Shown: positions 15,271 through 24,184 of the stretch, piece by piece
How positions within the stretch are numbered: position 1 is the first letter of the stretch
How the letters are laid out: the number at the start of each line of letters is the position of its first letter
From: an uncultured Planctomycetota bacterium
GTDB lineage: Bacteria > Planctomycetota > Planctomycetia > Pirellulales > Thermoguttaceae
Assembly: GCA_902772705.1 (NCBI GenBank)
Contig: CACYBR010000200.1
Coordinates: 1 to 41,505 of the forward strand
Reading direction: 5' to 3'
Length of the DNA: 41,505 nucleotides
Program-made: the position numbers and the translations under genes
Notes under the pieces: model-generated
What the model saw: only the letters and a program-made list of their open reading frames with translations
What the model was told of the DNA's origin: nothing
Databases searched by the model: none

Positions 15271-17190
15271 ATGTCTTATTCGAGTATCAATTCGGTCTTG
15301 AGCGTGCTTTCGACGATTTCAGGACATGATTCTGAGAGCGTTTTAGCCGTTTTACATTTCGCGCTTGCGTCTGCGTGCATGATCGTTGCGGTTTCTGTTG
15401 GCAGACCACGACGACTCCCTGAGACGTCTTCTTTGAATGTTTCAAAATCGAGCGTGAGTCTGCTTTTTTATGTTGTCGGAGCGTTTGTTTCCGGTCTGGC
15501 GTTCGGCGCGACGTATTCCGGCGGTTCGACTGGGAAAGCGGGGGCTGATTCAGTCGTCGCCGACAACGTTAACATTATTAGCGGCGCGTCTTTTGAGAAC
15601 GCCGCAACCACGAGGGTCGTTTACGCTCCTAACGAGCGCGAAGGGATCAGAGTCACGCAAACCGCCTATACGGTTCCCGGAGGTTTTTCTGAAAGCAGAG
15701 CGTATGGACCGGACTCCTCGGCCGCGCCGAAGGCTCTTTTTGTCGCACCCGTTAAGGACGAGACGACGATTCCCGCGCCGTTGAAGGCGCCGACGTCCGA
15801 AGAAGTTGCGCCGACGCCCCTTTCGTCGGCGAACGTCGCTCACGACGAGCTCGCCAACTCGCGCCTTTCTGCGTCTAATAGAAGCGCCGCCTCGCGCGCA
15901 TATGGTCCGGAACCCAACGTTGACTCTTCGAGCGTCGCCGTTCCCGTTATGACGTCGGAGCACGAGCCAGACTTTTCATCAGACGTTTTGAAAGCGTTTC
16001 AACCGGAAAACGCGTTGTTGCCGCGGTGTTTTGCCGGCGCCAATGCGGCGAACCCGATTAGTTCGACCGGATTTGCCTCGTCTCGCGCCGTAACGTCAGG
16101 CGCGACTCAGATCGGCGTTTCCGAACTGAGCGGCGGCGAGCCGCGCGATAATTCTCTGTTGACCAGATTGGACGAAGAAAAAGCGAGAGTCAGCAGAGAG
16201 GTGCGCCCCGCTGTTCTGACCATAAACGCTAAAAGAATCGTCGCCGGCAAACCGGAAGAAACCCATGGCAGCGGTTTTGCCGTGCAGTACAAGGGTCGGA
16301 TTGTCGTCGTTACGAACAGTCATGTAATCGAAGGCGCCGAAAGTTGCCGTGATATCGCGATTTCAACCTACGACGGCCAGACTTTTTCACCGATCAGAGT
16401 TTTACCTTGCGAGGACTTTGATATTGCCGCGCTTGAGATTGATCTCCAGACGGTCGCGAGCCTTTCCAGTCTTCGTCTTTGTCGTCTCGCGAACAGTAGC
16501 GAACTGGAAGCCGGGTTTGGCGTCTTCACGATCGGCGCGCCCCTTTTCATGGACTGGACTATGACTTATTGTCATGTCGGCAAGGTTTACAGGAACACCG
16601 CGGAACTTAAGGAAGCGCGTATCATCAAGGAGACTTCTGAAAACGGCGACAAGGATCTGGTTCGCTATATTCAGATCAGCGGCATCATTCTTGAGGGGAA
16701 CTCAGGCGGACCGCTTTTTAACGCGTGCGGCGACGTCGTCGGTATCGTGACCGCCACGATCCAGAAGGACTCTACCGCAACGGGCATCGGATTTGCGATT
16801 CCGATAGAAGACGCGCTTAGCGTCGTTCGTAATATGGTCGATTCCGGCGCGTGGCGCCGCTCCTATCTTGGAGTCGTGCTCGACGGTTCGCGTTCCAGCG
16901 AATACGTTCTTGAGCACGGCGTTGGTCTGAGCGAGGTCAAACAGAACTCACCCGCCGAACTTGCCGGCGTCAGGGTCGGGGATCACGTCCGAACGTTCAA
17001 CGGCGAACGCGTCAGGAATAAGTTTGACCTTGCGCGCATGATCGCACTGACGAAGCCGGGCGAGAAGGGGAGCATGGAAATTGTGCGAGACGGCCGCCCC
17101 ATCACGATCACATTCTCCACTTGTTCCGGCGTGAGCACAGTCGACGCTAAAACGAACTCCAGACAGAACGGGACGACCATTCGTCGCTGA
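15271..17190 (+). CDS. trypsin-like serine protease with two-TM N-terminus and C-terminal PDZ domain
   Basis: This 639-residue protein starts at ATG 15271 (GGAGG six bases upstream). Residues about 20-44 and 62-82 are membrane segments separated by a loop with RPRRL, the same plan as the small protein at 14623. A Ser/Ala/Pro-rich linker of roughly 220 residues follows. The trypsin-like domain has the full triad: His in VTNSHVIEG, Asp in DFDIAALEID and Ser in LEGNSGGP. The PDZ domain carries VKQNSPAELAGVRVGDHV. It belongs to the HtrA/Deg type with the protease on the outer side of the membrane. Two linker segments (ESRAYGPDSSA and ASRAYGPEPN) repeat a RAYGP motif. It is the second such protease within 5 kb, but the two differ widely outside the catalytic and PDZ parts. 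Confidence 0.88.
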   Translation: MSYSSINSVLSVLSTISGHDSESVLAVLHFALASACMIVAVSVGRPRRLPETSSLNVSKSSVSLLFYVVGAFVSGLAFGATYSGGSTGKAGADSVVADNVNIISGASFENAATTRVVYAPNEREGIRVTQTAYTVPGGFSESRAYGPDSSAAPKALFVAPVKDETTIPAPLKAPTSEEVAPTPLSSANVAHDELANSRLSASNRSAASRAYGPEPNVDSSSVAVPVMTSEHEPDFSSDVLKAFQPENALLPRCFAGANAANPISSTGFASSRAVTSGATQIGVSELSGGEPRDNSLLTRLDEEKARVSREVRPAVLTINAKRIVAGKPEETHGSGFAVQYKGRIVVVTNSHVIEGAESCRDIAISTYDGQTFSPIRVLPCEDFDIAALEIDLQTVASLSSLRLCRLANSSELEAGFGVFTIGAPLFMDWTMTYCHVGKVYRNTAELKEARIIKETSENGDKDLVRYIQISGIILEGNSGGPLFNACGDVVGIVTATIQKDSTATGIGFAIPIEDALSVVRNMVDSGAWRRSYLGVVLDGSRSSEYVLEHGVGLSEVKQNSPAELAGVRVGDHVRTFNGERVRNKFDLARMIALTKPGEKGSMEIVRDGRPITITFSTCSGVSTVDAKTNSRQNGTTIRR

Positions 17191-17282
17191 GCGCGCTCCG
17201 CAGGGCGTCGGACACTATAATCGGACGCTTTTGACGGCGCATGACGAGGAAGAACCAGAGCGAACGGTCGATGGGAGCTGGG

Positions 17283-18074
17283 ATGGAACTGACGTCGTTT
17301 TTTACGCTTCGCCTTTTTCTTCTGACCTTTGCAAGGTGCGCAGGCACGGTATGGTTCGCGCCCGTATTTGGCGGCGTTGAGATTTCACGCCTCAATAAAT
17401 TGACCTGCGCTCTTCTACTTTCGTTCCTTGTCTTTCCATCCGTCGCGGCGGGAAGCGATCCTTCCGTCTCCCGCGCGTTCGTTTTTAACGCGGGTAATTG
17501 CGTTCTACTCGCACTTTCTCTGTCATTCGAGCTCTTGCTCGGGGCGGGGACGGGATTATTCCTGAAAATATTTTTTCAGGGCGTCTATTTGGCAGGCGAG
17601 ACGATTTCACGAATAGGAGGCGTTTCGGTCGCGGAAAGCTTCGATCCTTCGTTGGGGGGCGAGACGACCGCTCCCGCTTCTTTTCTGTTTTGGGCTATGC
17701 TTGCGACGTTTGTCGCTTGCGGCGGTTTCGAGGCGTTTCTGGACGGCTTTCTTCATTACTTCTCGGTCGTGGCGCCGGGCGCCGGCCTATCCCCGTCCGA
17801 ACTTGTCGTTAATCTTACGGGCGCGTTATCGAGCGCATTCGTTCTCGGACTTCGTCTTAGCGCTCCCGTGATTATCGCGACAGCTCTTGTTTATTTATGC
17901 GTTGGAATGAGCGGACGTCTTTTCTCTCAACTGAATCTTTACGCGATTAGCTTTAACGTCAACGCAATCCTGACGCTTGTCCTTCTTTTCCTTTGCATTG
18001 GTGTTTTTTGTCAGGTTTTTCAATCGGAGCTCGCGTCCGTCGTAGAAAAGTTCTTTGGCGCGCGGGTCGCTTGA
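17283..18074 (+). CDS. fliR: FliR/SctT-family export apparatus protein
   Basis: This 263-residue protein has about six membrane segments and matches the FliR pattern: an Arg-containing TFARCAGTVWFAPVFGG start, GTGLFLKIFFQGVYLAGETISRIGG with the Phe/Gln-AGE-G core, a FDPSLGG segment, LFWAMLATFVACGGFEAFLDGF, and a late VGMSGRLFSQLNLYAISFNV. FliR and its type III relatives (SctT) form the export gate with FliP and FliQ at the inner membrane. I chose ATG 17283 (GGGAG upstream); ATG 17241 would add 14 charged residues. The 263-residue length equals that of usual FliR. No other flagellar or type III secretion gene is in the window, so it is isolated here. Confidence 0.87.
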   Translation: MELTSFFTLRLFLLTFARCAGTVWFAPVFGGVEISRLNKLTCALLLSFLVFPSVAAGSDPSVSRAFVFNAGNCVLLALSLSFELLLGAGTGLFLKIFFQGVYLAGETISRIGGVSVAESFDPSLGGETTAPASFLFWAMLATFVACGGFEAFLDGFLHYFSVVAPGAGLSPSELVVNLTGALSSAFVLGLRLSAPVIIATALVYLCVGMSGRLFSQLNLYAISFNVNAILTLVLLFLCIGVFCQVFQSELASVVEKFFGARVA

Positions 18075-18379
18075 ACGCAAGCCGACGCGTATTTTTCTGT
18101 CGTCGCATTGTCGCGGCGCCTGTGAACGCTTTTCATATCTTAAAGGACTGTAGAATAGGAAAGAAACATTGGCTTTTAAAAATGGATCGACGTTGACGAA
18201 TAATGCGTTTGGTTGTTGAAAGATTCCGCTTTTTGAAGACTTCTGCGCTTCCGAGACGCCCTGATTTCATTTTTTGCGCTATATTACTATACGGCTTGCC
18301 AGCTTCAACGGAGATTATTCCAGGGAGAGCGTCGTTCCTAATTGGGAAGCGTGGACGATTCTCGCCCTTTCACTTGGTA
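18075..18379. other. gene-free stretch between fliR and rsmH
   Basis: I see no convincing gene. A 63-codon frame at 18203 has no ribosome-binding site or family resemblance. Confidence 0.5.
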
Positions 18380-18408
18380 TTGGCACGACGTTAAAAAGAA
18401 CGTATACT
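18380..18408 (+). promoter_or_regulatory. sigma-70 promoter of the rsmH operon
   Basis: TTGGCA, 17 bases, then TATACT (18403-18408), about 80 bases before the rsmH start. TTGGCACG resembles a sigma-54 -24 box, but no -12 TTGC follows. Confidence 0.65.
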
Positions 18409-18489
18409 TACCCGTCGCCAGCTTCGGCAAGTTTCGTTTTTTGACGCGACGTCGTAGCGCGGCGTGAAGAAGGCAGGTAAGACAGAGTT

Positions 18490-19407
18490 ATGGTTAAAGA
18501 GACAACGCCGACCGTTCATGTTCCGGTTCTCTATCAAGAGACGCTTGACGCGCTCAATTTGAGTCCTGGTAAGATTATAGTCGACGGCACGCTTGGCGGA
18601 GGCGGACATTCCATCGCGATTGCGCGCGCCGTCGCGCCGACAGGTCTTGTCATAGGCATAGATCGGGACCCTGCGGCGCTGGATCGCGTCGACGCAAGAA
18701 TGGCCGAATTAAACGAACCGCCGCCATTCAAGTCTTATTTTGCCAACTACTGTGATTTTGACGCCGTGTTGGAACGCGCCGGCGTTGAAAAAGTCGACGG
18801 TTTTTTGCTGGACCTTGGGCTGTCCAGCGATCAGTTAGCGGACCGTTCACGAGGCTTCAGTTTCGAGTCGGACGGAGACCTTGATCTTCGATTCGATCCG
18901 ACGGAAGGGACGCCGGCCTATGAGGCGCTCAATCGTTGGCGCGCTGAGAAGATCGCGGACGTTGTCTTTAAATACGGCGAGGAACGCAACAGTCGCCGAA
19001 TAGCGCGAGCGATTGTCGAGCGAAGAACGGAGAAGCCGATCCGAACCGCTCGTGAGCTTGCGGAAATCTGTCGGCGTTGCGATCCAACACCTCCCTGGAG
19101 CAAAAAACGAATAGACCCTGCGACGCGCACCTTCCAGGCTCTGCGCATCGCTGTTAATGACGAGCTTGGTTCTCTTGAAACTTTTTTGAAGAAATTCATC
19201 GATTACCTTAATCCAGGCGGCAGAGTCGCGATCATAAGCTTTCACTCGCTTGAAGACCGGTTGGTTAAAAACGCCTTTCGCGAGACGCCGGGCTTGAAGG
19301 CGATAACGCGTAAGCCGATTGTCGCAACTGACGAGGAGATCGAAAACAATCCGCGGTCCAGAAGCGCCAAGTTAAGAGTTGCTGAAAAGATTACGGAGCG
19401 AGAGTAG
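18490..19407 (+). CDS. rsmH: 16S rRNA (cytosine-1402-N4)-methyltransferase RsmH
   Basis: This 305-residue protein is a full-length RsmH (MraW). HVPVLYQETLDAL is at the N-terminus and the AdoMet-binding GTLGGGGHS at about 34-42. IDRDPAALDR, FLLDLGLSSDQL and DLDLRFDPTEGTPA follow. C-terminal motifs are TFQALRIAVNDEL and IISFHSLEDRLVK. It methylates N4 of C1402 in the decoding centre, using AdoMet. In most bacteria the gene opens the division and cell-wall cluster and is followed by ftsL and a penicillin-binding protein gene. Here it is followed after 12 bases by a giant LysM protein gene. Confidence 0.97.
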   Translation: MVKETTPTVHVPVLYQETLDALNLSPGKIIVDGTLGGGGHSIAIARAVAPTGLVIGIDRDPAALDRVDARMAELNEPPPFKSYFANYCDFDAVLERAGVEKVDGFLLDLGLSSDQLADRSRGFSFESDGDLDLRFDPTEGTPAYEALNRWRAEKIADVVFKYGEERNSRRIARAIVERRTEKPIRTARELAEICRRCDPTPPWSKKRIDPATRTFQALRIAVNDELGSLETFLKKFIDYLNPGGRVAIISFHSLEDRLVKNAFRETPGLKAITRKPIVATDEEIENNPRSRSAKLRVAEKITERE

Positions 19408-19419
19408 GGGGACGACGAA

Positions 19420-22400
19420 ATGGGTAAGAATAAGAAAAAAGGGAGCAAGAACAGAGGCGGTCTTGGCGAAGGCTTCGAAGAATCTTACGAGTATGAAGTC
19501 GACGGCGACGAGGACTATGGCAGATCGCAGAAGAACAAATTCAGGAATCGTTCTCGGGGCTACGACGGCTACGGCGCGGACGGCGGCTACAGCGAGGAAT
19601 ATGAAGACGATTCGAACTATGACGCCGACGACGAAGACGACGCTTACGACGGCCAGAATTACTATGGCGACGAGGAAGACGCTTCTTCGAACGCCGGGTC
19701 GCAGTATAGCGTTTCGTCTGATTCAAACTTTTCCGGCGTCGGAGTGAATTCGTCTTCATTATCCGGGCAAGCGAACAGCGGATTTAAAGAGAACAAACCG
19801 TCGCCGTTGGGCTCGCTTCATCGCGCGACGCCGACTCCGTACGATACCGGGTCCGAGAAGAGTCGTACGGGAACGACGAGCGCTTATACGAGCGGAGTGT
19901 CGTTTCGACCTGTCAAGGCGGTCGCGGAGCCTCAGACGAGCGCAAAATCGCAATCCGGTAGGGCGTATGACGCCAGCGTCTCTCAAGGGGGCGTTTCGGA
20001 CGACGTGGAAGACGAGTCTGGGACCGAGGAAGTGGAGTCCCGACGTGAACGCAAGGCGCGTGAGAAGAGCGCGAGACAGGCAGAGAAGGAATCTCGCCGG
20101 GTAGAAATTGAAGATCTCAGAAGACGCGTCGCCGATCTTGACGAGAAGATTCATGAATACTGCCAGCTTCGCGACGATGAAAGCTCCTCTCAGGAAGATC
20201 GAGATTCGTGCGAGGAGAAGATCTCGGAGCTCAACGCGGAGAAGGAGAGTCTTCAGGGACAGTTGCGAGAACTGGGAGTAGGGCGCTTGTCTTCTCTTCT
20301 GTCAGGTATTAACCTCTCGGTTGCGACGTCGTCAGTCAAGGCGGCGAGTAAGAAAATAACGAATTCCTTCGCGGCTTTGGGACGGCGTAAAGAGGACGAG
20401 GCTGAAGACGCGGAAGAGGACGGCAAGAAATCGTCGAAAGCCGAGCGAGACGAGGAACGTCTTATCGCGCGTCAGGAACGTCGTGAACGGAAGAAGGCGC
20501 GCCGCGAGGAGAAGAAACGTTCTCGTTTGGGCAGAGGTTTCGCGGAGAATTCCGACGATTCCGGTCTGAATCATGACGAGGAGGACGGCGACGAACCGAG
20601 TTCGAGCAAAATCGATTGGACTCGCATCGGGGTTCAAACGGCTAAGGTTACGGTTATTGCCTCGATATTGCTCGTAGCAGGGTACACAGGGTATATGTTC
20701 CTTGGCCCCAACCGTCCTGCGACGGAGGGCGATAACGTTGCTTCTGTTCAAGGGAAGGAGGATGGAAAGGGGGAGAGTTCTGACTCCGCCAAATCGTGGT
20801 TGAGCGGACTTAAGAGCAAGTTCCAATCCAATAAGGAAGGCTCGTCGAACGATTCGAAAAAGACGGCGTCTTCAGCCCCCGCGTCTTCGCCTGCCAAAGA
20901 AGGCGCTTCAGACGACGAAAAGGGCGAAAAGAAGGGGTGGTGGAACAGGCTTGTCAGCAAGTTCAGAAAGGGCGAATCGTCGGACGACGCCAAGAGTGGC
21001 GAAAAGCTGGAGAGCAAGCTCGCAAAAGCTGAGAAAGACGCTTCTGATTTGTCTCAAAAGACAAAGGACGGCGTCAAGAGTAAGCTTGATGAGTTTAATC
21101 AATCCCTGATGGAGCAGACGGATTCCCTTAAGAACGACCTTGAAGAAGGGATTTCAGTTGCGTCTCAAAAAGCGAACGAGCTTGGCGAACGTCTTTCGGG
21201 CGCGTTCAGCGACGCTTCTGACGAACTGAGCCGCAACGCGAGCGGACTTGAAGACGATCTCTCCGGGCTCGTGGACTCCGGAAACGAAGCGCTTGGAAAT
21301 TTGAACGATTCGCTTCAAGACGTCGGGGACGAGCTTGCCGGCGCGGCTTCGAACGCGAAGGACTCTCTCAACGCTTCCGTTAATGAGCTTGGAAACAATC
21401 TTGACGACGCCGTTTCCAACGCAGTTGCAGATTTTGACGCCGAGAAAGGAACGCATGGCGATTTGACGGACAACGACGCGTCGACGACCGCGACGGTCGC
21501 GGCGTCTTACGGCGACGATTCTTTGCTTGACAGCGACGAGCTGGAGACGGTTGACGTTGATCCTGCCGAAGCTGATTTCAACTTTGGAAATACGCCGGTA
21601 AGGAATCCATCGACGAACGCCTCAACGCTTGAGTTAGACGTTCCTGACGAGCAGGTTGGCGAGGTCGCCGCCTCGATAGATCCTTTACCGACGGACGAAG
21701 ACGCGCTGACGACGGTCGCGCCGTCCGTCCAGGATGAAACGGACGCGACTTCCGGCGCCGATTGGGGCGCCGCCGAATCTTCGGAGCCCAGTTTGGCCGT
21801 CGAATCCGTTTTAAACAGTAGAGCGACGGAACCAGTTGACGACGGCGCAGGTTTAACCTTTGCCGAGGACGAGCTTACCGCCGACGCGTCTGTTCCGACC
21901 GAGAGCGCGACGAATGTTCCGCAGCCGACGTCACAGCCCTCTGGGAACGCGTCGTCTCTGGCGGGGTTGTCGAACGCCGGTTCCTTGAATGCAAACGCTG
22001 TTAACGATAATTCTTTGAACGCAGGAGCTACGCAAGAGACTCCGAGTCTGTTAAATCCTCGAACAACGGCTTCGAGCGATTCGGGGATGGATTTGCAGGT
22101 TGGAGGGACTTCTAACGCTGTTCTGGAACTGAACGACGATTCTGACATGAACGCTCTCAGCGGCGCGAACAACGTGGTCGCAGACGATTTTGATTCATGG
22201 AATTCCAGTCCCTCTCTGTTGAATTCTCAGAGGACCTCCAACGCTGGAAACCAGCTGTCTGAGTCTTTGAACAGTCTGAATTCTCAGGTCGATAATTTGG
22301 CCGGTAAAGTTGCCGACGCTTCGCAGAATTTCCAAGCGGGAATTCAGGAACATGTCGATTCGTTCAACGAAGGCGTGTCAAGTCTTAGAGAAAGGGGAGA

Positions 22401-23700
22401 ACAGGCGTCGGAAGCCTTGAATAATTCGCTTTCAACCGTGTCGAATTCACTTGAACAAGCACGAGATTCGCTCAGAGAGGGCTATGACAATCTGTCCAAT
22501 TCCCTGGGCAGCGCTTATCAGTCTGCGGCGGATTCGATTCAGAACGTGGGCGATAATATCAACAACAATTTCCAGAAGCTTCAGGATTCTTTCACGAATC
22601 TCAATGAGCTCGGCGCTCCGAGTAATAACGCGAATGGTTTGACAACCACGTCTCCTCTGGCGAGTTCCGGGACGCCGAACAACTCGCTCGCTGGCGCGGC
22701 CAATAGCAGTTTGGCGGCGAACGGTGGGAGTAGTTTGGCGGCGACCGGAAGCAGTTTGGCGGCGAACGGAAACAGTTTGGCGGCGAACGGTGGGAGTAGT
22801 TTGGCGGCGAACGGGGGAAGCAGTTTGGCGGCAAACGGAAACAGTTTGGCGGCAAACGGGGGACAGAGAGCGGCTACGAACGCCTCGCCGCTGACGTCTA
22901 CGCCGGTCGCGAACGGCGCGAATTCGTTGACGAACGCGCAGACGAACGGCGTTCCGACCAGCAGTAACGCGGCGACCTCGACGCCTTCGGCGCTACAAGC
23001 TCCGTCGAATACGACAATGACAAATTCGTTGGTTCAAACGCCGTTGAATTCTGGAACCGGCTCTAACGTTGCCAATACCGGAGGCAATAACGCATTGTCT
23101 AACAACAGGGTTCCGGCCAATAATGGCGGTATGGTCAACGGATTGGCGACGCCAGTCAATTCTGCCAATAGCGCCGTCGCGAACGTGTCGCCGTCGAGTT
23201 CAGACGCAGGCGATCTCATGCCTTCGGCAGTGGATTATTCGTATTCCATGTCGCCTCTTGGCCAATTGAGTTCACGCGACAGGATAGACGCCTCGATGCT
23301 TGCAACTCCGAACGCGTCAACAGTTTCCGGTTCGGCGTCTCCCACGACGGTCGTTGCGTCGAACAACGTTCCCCTCGGAACAGCTTCGACGGGAGCGGCG
23401 CCTTCGGGCGTTTCCCAGTACGTTTTAGCGAATCAAAACGCGCCGGCCAACCAGAGCCTCTCTCCCAATATGGTTCAGCAGGGCGCCGCGCCAGGCGTGG
23501 CGACAGGGGTCGCGTCCGGCTATCGTCAGTATGTGACGAAGGAAGGAGACAACCTTTTGACAATCGCGGAAAATGAGCTTGGCAGCAGTTCCCGGTGGGG
23601 CGAAATTAAACGGCTCAACAATCTGCGTTCTGGCGCCGCGTATTTCGAAGTCGGAACGATGTTGCTTCTGCCGGCGACAGGCGCGACTCCCGGAAATTGA
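19420..23700 (+). CDS. giant low-complexity membrane protein with C-terminal LysM domain
   Basis: This 1426-residue protein has in order: an acidic Tyr/Asp/Gly-rich N-terminus (1-100); a Lys/Glu/Arg-rich coiled-coil-like part (about 205-285 and 320-375); one membrane helix (about 411-431, KVTVIASILLVAGYTGYMFL); a first amphipathic helical part with repeats like LSQKTKDGVKSKLDEFNQ (about 540-680); an acidic linker; a second helical part of the same kind (about 935-1065); an Asn/Ser/Ala-rich stretch with seven SLAANG-type repeats (about 1096-1150); and a LysM domain at the very end (YVTKEGDNLLTIAENEL, then NNLRSGAAYFEVGTMLLLP). The LysM should bind peptidoglycan or another glycan outside while the N-terminus stays in the cytoplasm, so the protein may span the envelope. 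It takes the place of ftsL after rsmH, with AGGGGG before its ATG. The exact function is unknown. Confidence 0.85.
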   Translation: MGKNKKKGSKNRGGLGEGFEESYEYEVDGDEDYGRSQKNKFRNRSRGYDGYGADGGYSEEYEDDSNYDADDEDDAYDGQNYYGDEEDASSNAGSQYSVSSDSNFSGVGVNSSSLSGQANSGFKENKPSPLGSLHRATPTPYDTGSEKSRTGTTSAYTSGVSFRPVKAVAEPQTSAKSQSGRAYDASVSQGGVSDDVEDESGTEEVESRRERKAREKSARQAEKESRRVEIEDLRRRVADLDEKIHEYCQLRDDESSSQEDRDSCEEKISELNAEKESLQGQLRELGVGRLSSLLSGINLSVATSSVKAASKKITNSFAALGRRKEDEAEDAEEDGKKSSKAERDEERLIARQERRERKKARREEKKRSRLGRGFAENSDDSGLNHDEEDGDEPSSSKIDWTRIGVQTAKVTVIASILLVAGYTGYMFLGPNRPATEGDNVASVQGKEDGKGESSDSAKSWLSGLKSKFQSNKEGSSNDSKKTASSAPASSPAKEGASDDEKGEKKGWWNRLVSKFRKGESSDDAKSGEKLESKLAKAEKDASDLSQKTKDGVKSKLDEFNQSLMEQTDSLKNDLEEGISVASQKANELGERLSGAFSDASDELSRNASGLEDDLSGLVDSGNEALGNLNDSLQDVGDELAGAASNAKDSLNASVNELGNNLDDAVSNAVADFDAEKGTHGDLTDNDASTTATVAASYGDDSLLDSDELETVDVDPAEADFNFGNTPVRNPSTNASTLELDVPDEQVGEVAASIDPLPTDEDALTTVAPSVQDETDATSGADWGAAESSEPSLAVESVLNSRATEPVDDGAGLTFAEDELTADASVPTESATNVPQPTSQPSGNASSLAGLSNAGSLNANAVNDNSLNAGATQETPSLLNPRTTASSDSGMDLQVGGTSNAVLELNDDSDMNALSGANNVVADDFDSWNSSPSLLNSQRTSNAGNQLSESLNSLNSQVDNLAGKVADASQNFQAGIQEHVDSFNEGVSSLRERGEQASEALNNSLSTVSNSLEQARDSLREGYDNLSNSLGSAYQSAADSIQNVGDNINNNFQKLQDSFTNLNELGAPSNNANGLTTTSPLASSGTPNNSLAGAANSSLAANGGSSLAATGSSLAANGNSLAANGGSSLAANGGSSLAANGNSLAANGGQRAATNASPLTSTPVANGANSLTNAQTNGVPTSSNAATSTPSALQAPSNTTMTNSLVQTPLNSGTGSNVANTGGNNALSNNRVPANNGGMVNGLATPVNSANSAVANVSPSSSDAGDLMPSAVDYSYSMSPLGQLSSRDRIDASMLATPNASTVSGSASPTTVVASNNVPLGTASTGAAPSGVSQYVLANQNAPANQSLSPNMVQQGAAPGVATGVASGYRQYVTKEGDNLLTIAENELGSSSRWGEIKRLNNLRSGAAYFEVGTMLLLPATGATPGN
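22711..22863 (+). repeat. in-frame tandem repeats coding SLAANG units
   Basis: Seven imperfect units of about 18-24 bases, most containing AGTTTGGCGGCGAACGG, code SSLAANGG, SSLAATG, SSLAANG, NSLAANGG, SSLAANGG, SSLAANG and NSLAANGG. Near-identity at DNA level suggests recent expansion and likely length variation between strains. Confidence 0.9.
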
Positions 23701-23726
23701 CGACGTCTCGAACAATCTGTTTCGTG

Positions 23727-23762
23727 ATCCCGGGGCGACTTAACCGCTCCGGGATTTTTTGT
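23727..23762 (+). terminator. rho-independent terminator of the rsmH operon
   Basis: ATCCCGGGGC pairs with GCTCCGGGAT (one G-U pair, 9-base loop) and runs into TTTTTTG, 26 bases after the LysM-protein stop. Confidence 0.9.
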
Positions 23763-24049
23763 TTGACGGCGTTTAAGCGCGTTTGAAACACAGGCTTTGC
23801 GACGTTTTTTTTAACCCCTCTTGCAGATATTGGAAAAAATGGACAATTGTCATAAAGACATTGTTCCATTTCAGAGTTCCGGTTTGTTTTTCGCCAGTAT
23901 AAACGTCTGACTTTGGAACCCTTTGTGGAAAGTATCGTATCAGACGTGCTTTGGGCGGCGCCGACGACGTTGAGAGGTCTTAGACTTTGGGCCGGATAAT
24001 GCCGGTTGTGAAGTTTGTTTGGCCGACAATTCGCGTTATAGTCTGAACC
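23763..24049. other. intergenic stretch with an imperfect hairpin
   Basis: I see no gene. At 23840-23868 TGGACAATTGTC faces GACATTGTTCCA around ATAAA, an imperfect hairpin that contains the 10-base palindrome GACAATTGTC (23842-23851). It could be an operator or an RNA hairpin. Confidence 0.4.
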
Positions 24050-24076
24050 TTGGCTTCCGGCTATGGATTTTATAAT
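24050..24076 (+). promoter_or_regulatory. possible promoter for the epimerase-like gene
   Basis: TTGGCT, only 15 bases, then TATAAT (24071-24076). The -10 is perfect and the spacing short. Confidence 0.35.
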
Positions 24077-24184
24077 AGATAGTTGTTAAAATTCGGTTAG
24101 TCGCCCATATGGTTTGTGGAGACGTGCGTTAAGACTGGAACGAATCAGCGCGGCGTTTTTTTGTGAGCGTTTTGAAGACATCAG

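Noticed and set aside
18203-18394. 63-codon frame between fliR and rsmH
   Set aside because: No ribosome-binding site, no motif, and the rsmH promoter overlaps its end.
18380-18400. TTGGCACG as a sigma-54 promoter before rsmH
   Set aside because: There is no GC at the -12 position, while TATACT at 17 bases makes a good sigma-70 promoter.
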